The notes beneath the pieces are model-generated. The model was not told where the DNA came from. It saw only the letters and a list, made by a program, of their open reading frames with translations, and did not search any database. From an uncultured Oscillospiraceae bacterium (GTDB lineage Bacteria > Bacillota > Clostridia > Oscillospirales > Acutalibacteraceae), in NCBI GenBank assembly GCA_902490145.1, contig CABUCT010000015.1, positions 1 to 15,355 of the forward strand: DNA of 15,355 nucleotides, written 5' to 3'. Below are positions 14,306 through 15,355 of this stretch, in pieces (within the stretch, counting starts at the first letter, position 1; every line of letters starts with the position of its first letter). The position numbers were made by a program, and so were the translations under genes.

Positions 14306-15352
14306 ATGAGAAGAAATTCAAGAAAAATATCAGTGGGGAACACCTTTATTGGAGGAAATTCCCCGATTACAATACAATCAATGTTAAATATATCGGCTTC
14401 GGATATTTATGGTAGTGTAAAACAAGCACAAGCCCTTGAAAAGGCGGGATGCGAGATAATACGCACTGCGATTCCTGACAAGTCGTCTGTTAAACTTATT
14501 TCTGCACTGAAAGAAAATACATCTGTTCCGATTGTTGCCGATATTCATTTTGATTATCGCTTGGCACTTCTTGCGGTTGATGCAGGCGTTGATAAAATTC
14601 GTATAAATCCGGGAAATATAGGAGAAAGTGACAGAATAAAGGCTGTTGCAAATAAATGTGCGAATGCAGGAGTACCTATCAGAATAGGTGTGAATTCCGG
14701 TTCAGTAGAAAAAAAACTTCTTTCAAAGTTTGTCGGTCCGACACCTGAAGCATTGGCAGAAAGTGCACTTAAAAATGCTGAAATGCTGGAACGATATGAT
14801 TTTAATGATATAGTAATCTCTATAAAATCTTCAAGTGTGAAGAATACATACGAATCAAATATGTTGGTAGCAAATCGTTGTGATTATCCGCTTCATCTTG
14901 GTGTTACCGAGGCAGGAACCGAACTTTCAAGTGCCATAAAATCTTCGGCGGCTCTTGGAGGACTTTTGCTTGCCGGCGTTGGGGATACTATTCGAATTTC
15001 AATAACAGGAGATCCGATCAGGGAAGTGAAATGTGCCAAAGAATTGCTTAAATCTCTGGAAATCAGAAAGGGCGGAGTATCGTTTGTGTCATGTCCCACC
15101 TGCGGACGTACAAAAATTGATTTAATAGGTCTTGCAAACGATATTGAAAAAGCACTTGAAGATTATGATAAAGATATAAAGGTTGCAGTTATGGGCTGTG
15201 TTGTTAATGGTCCGGGAGAGGCCAAAGAGGCTGACATCGGAGTTGCAGGAGGAGATGGCTGCGGAGTTATATTCCGCAAGGGCGAAATAATAAAAAAGGT
15301 TTCCGAAGATAAATTGCTTTGTGAACTTATGAGTGAAATAAAAAAGATTTAG
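14306..15352 (+). CDS. ispG: 4-hydroxy-3-methylbut-2-en-1-yl diphosphate synthase (IspG/GcpE)
   Basis: The 348-residue iron-sulfur enzyme converts MEcPP to HMBPP, the penultimate step of the MEP pathway. The N-terminal TIM barrel contains GGNSPITIQSM, ADIHFDYRLAL, and IRINPGNIG. The [4Fe-4S] ligands are Cys263 and Cys266 (CPTCGR), Cys298 (MGCVVNGPGE) and Glu305. The family segment usually reading QSMTNT is QSMLNISASD here. The start at 14306 is preferred over ATG 14300 and GTG 14297 because AAGGTGAT (14294-14301) is well spaced to it and the basic MRRNSRK beginning resembles other IspG proteins. The gene is complete, with TAG three bases before the window end, and is the last visible gene of the operon. 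Confidence 0.96.
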   Translation: MRRNSRKISVGNTFIGGNSPITIQSMLNISASDIYGSVKQAQALEKAGCEIIRTAIPDKSSVKLISALKENTSVPIVADIHFDYRLALLAVDAGVDKIRINPGNIGESDRIKAVANKCANAGVPIRIGVNSGSVEKKLLSKFVGPTPEALAESALKNAEMLERYDFNDIVISIKSSSVKNTYESNMLVANRCDYPLHLGVTEAGTELSSAIKSSAALGGLLLAGVGDTIRISITGDPIREVKCAKELLKSLEIRKGGVSFVSCPTCGRTKIDLIGLANDIEKALEDYDKDIKVAVMGCVVNGPGEAKEADIGVAGGDGCGVIFRKGEIIKKVSEDKLLCELMSEIKKI

Positions 15353-15355
15353 GTT

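Noticed and set aside
1..15355. CRISPR arrays, insertion sequences, tRNA or rRNA genes, phage genes.
   Set aside because: No spaced direct repeats, transposase or integrase motifs, or RNA gene signatures were seen; the window is almost fully occupied by two operons, and no gap longer than 300 bases exists.

Overview
The window looks like chromosome from a low- to mid-GC Gram-positive anaerobe, most likely a clostridium of the Oscillospiraceae/Ruminococcaceae type. The evidence is the gene order pyrH-frr-uppS-cdsA-dxr-rseP-ispG, the strong AGGAGG-like ribosome binding sites, the AT-rich intergenic DNA with near-consensus sigma-A promoters, and a small Clostridia-type orphan protein. The assignment is inferred from these traits; no rRNA or tRNA gene is present.

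Left half (about 1-8550, minus strand): one tightly packed catabolic operon, read from right to left. The order is SDR oxidoreductase, UlaG-like metallo-beta-lactamase-fold hydrolase, zinc alcohol dehydrogenase, CoA-acylating aldehyde dehydrogenase, SucC-like and SucD-like subunits of an ADP-forming acyl-CoA ligase, acetoin/2-oxoacid dehydrogenase E1 alpha and E1 beta, and the start of a lipoyl-bearing E2 that runs off the left edge. A near-consensus promoter (TTGACA-17-TAATAT with an A/T tract upstream) lies at 8520-8571. Just downstream of its start site are two LacI/GalR-type operators (8477-8494 and 8497-8510), so the operon is probably inducible and perhaps under catabolite control. Together the enzymes suggest this route: oxidation of a polyol, hydroxy acid or sugar-like compound; ThDP-dependent cleavage to an acyl-CoA plus an aldehyde; oxidation of the aldehyde to a second acyl-CoA; and ATP formation by the ligase. 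The substrate cannot be read from the sequence. Butanediol/acetoin-type metabolism and an acidic aldehyde such as sulfoacetaldehyde or succinate semialdehyde are both possible. Two details argue against routine annotation: the SDR has Phe where the catalytic Tyr should be, and the SucD-like subunit is altered around its acyl-binding region.

Middle (8591-8960): a 73-residue orphan protein on the minus strand, divergent from the next operon, and the pyrH promoter (TTGAAT-17-TATAAT).

Right half (8961-15352, plus strand): a housekeeping operon for UMP kinase, ribosome recycling factor, undecaprenyl diphosphate synthase, CDP-diacylglycerol synthase, DXP reductoisomerase, the RseP-type site-2 protease and IspG. 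It joins nucleotide and translation functions with isoprenoid, lipid-carrier and phospholipid synthesis and membrane proteolysis. Two stem-loops (uppS/cdsA and cdsA/dxr) may tune expression within it. Start codons vary (GTG for pyrH, TTG for dxr), and rseP has no ordinary start codon at the expected distance from its Shine-Dalgarno sequence.
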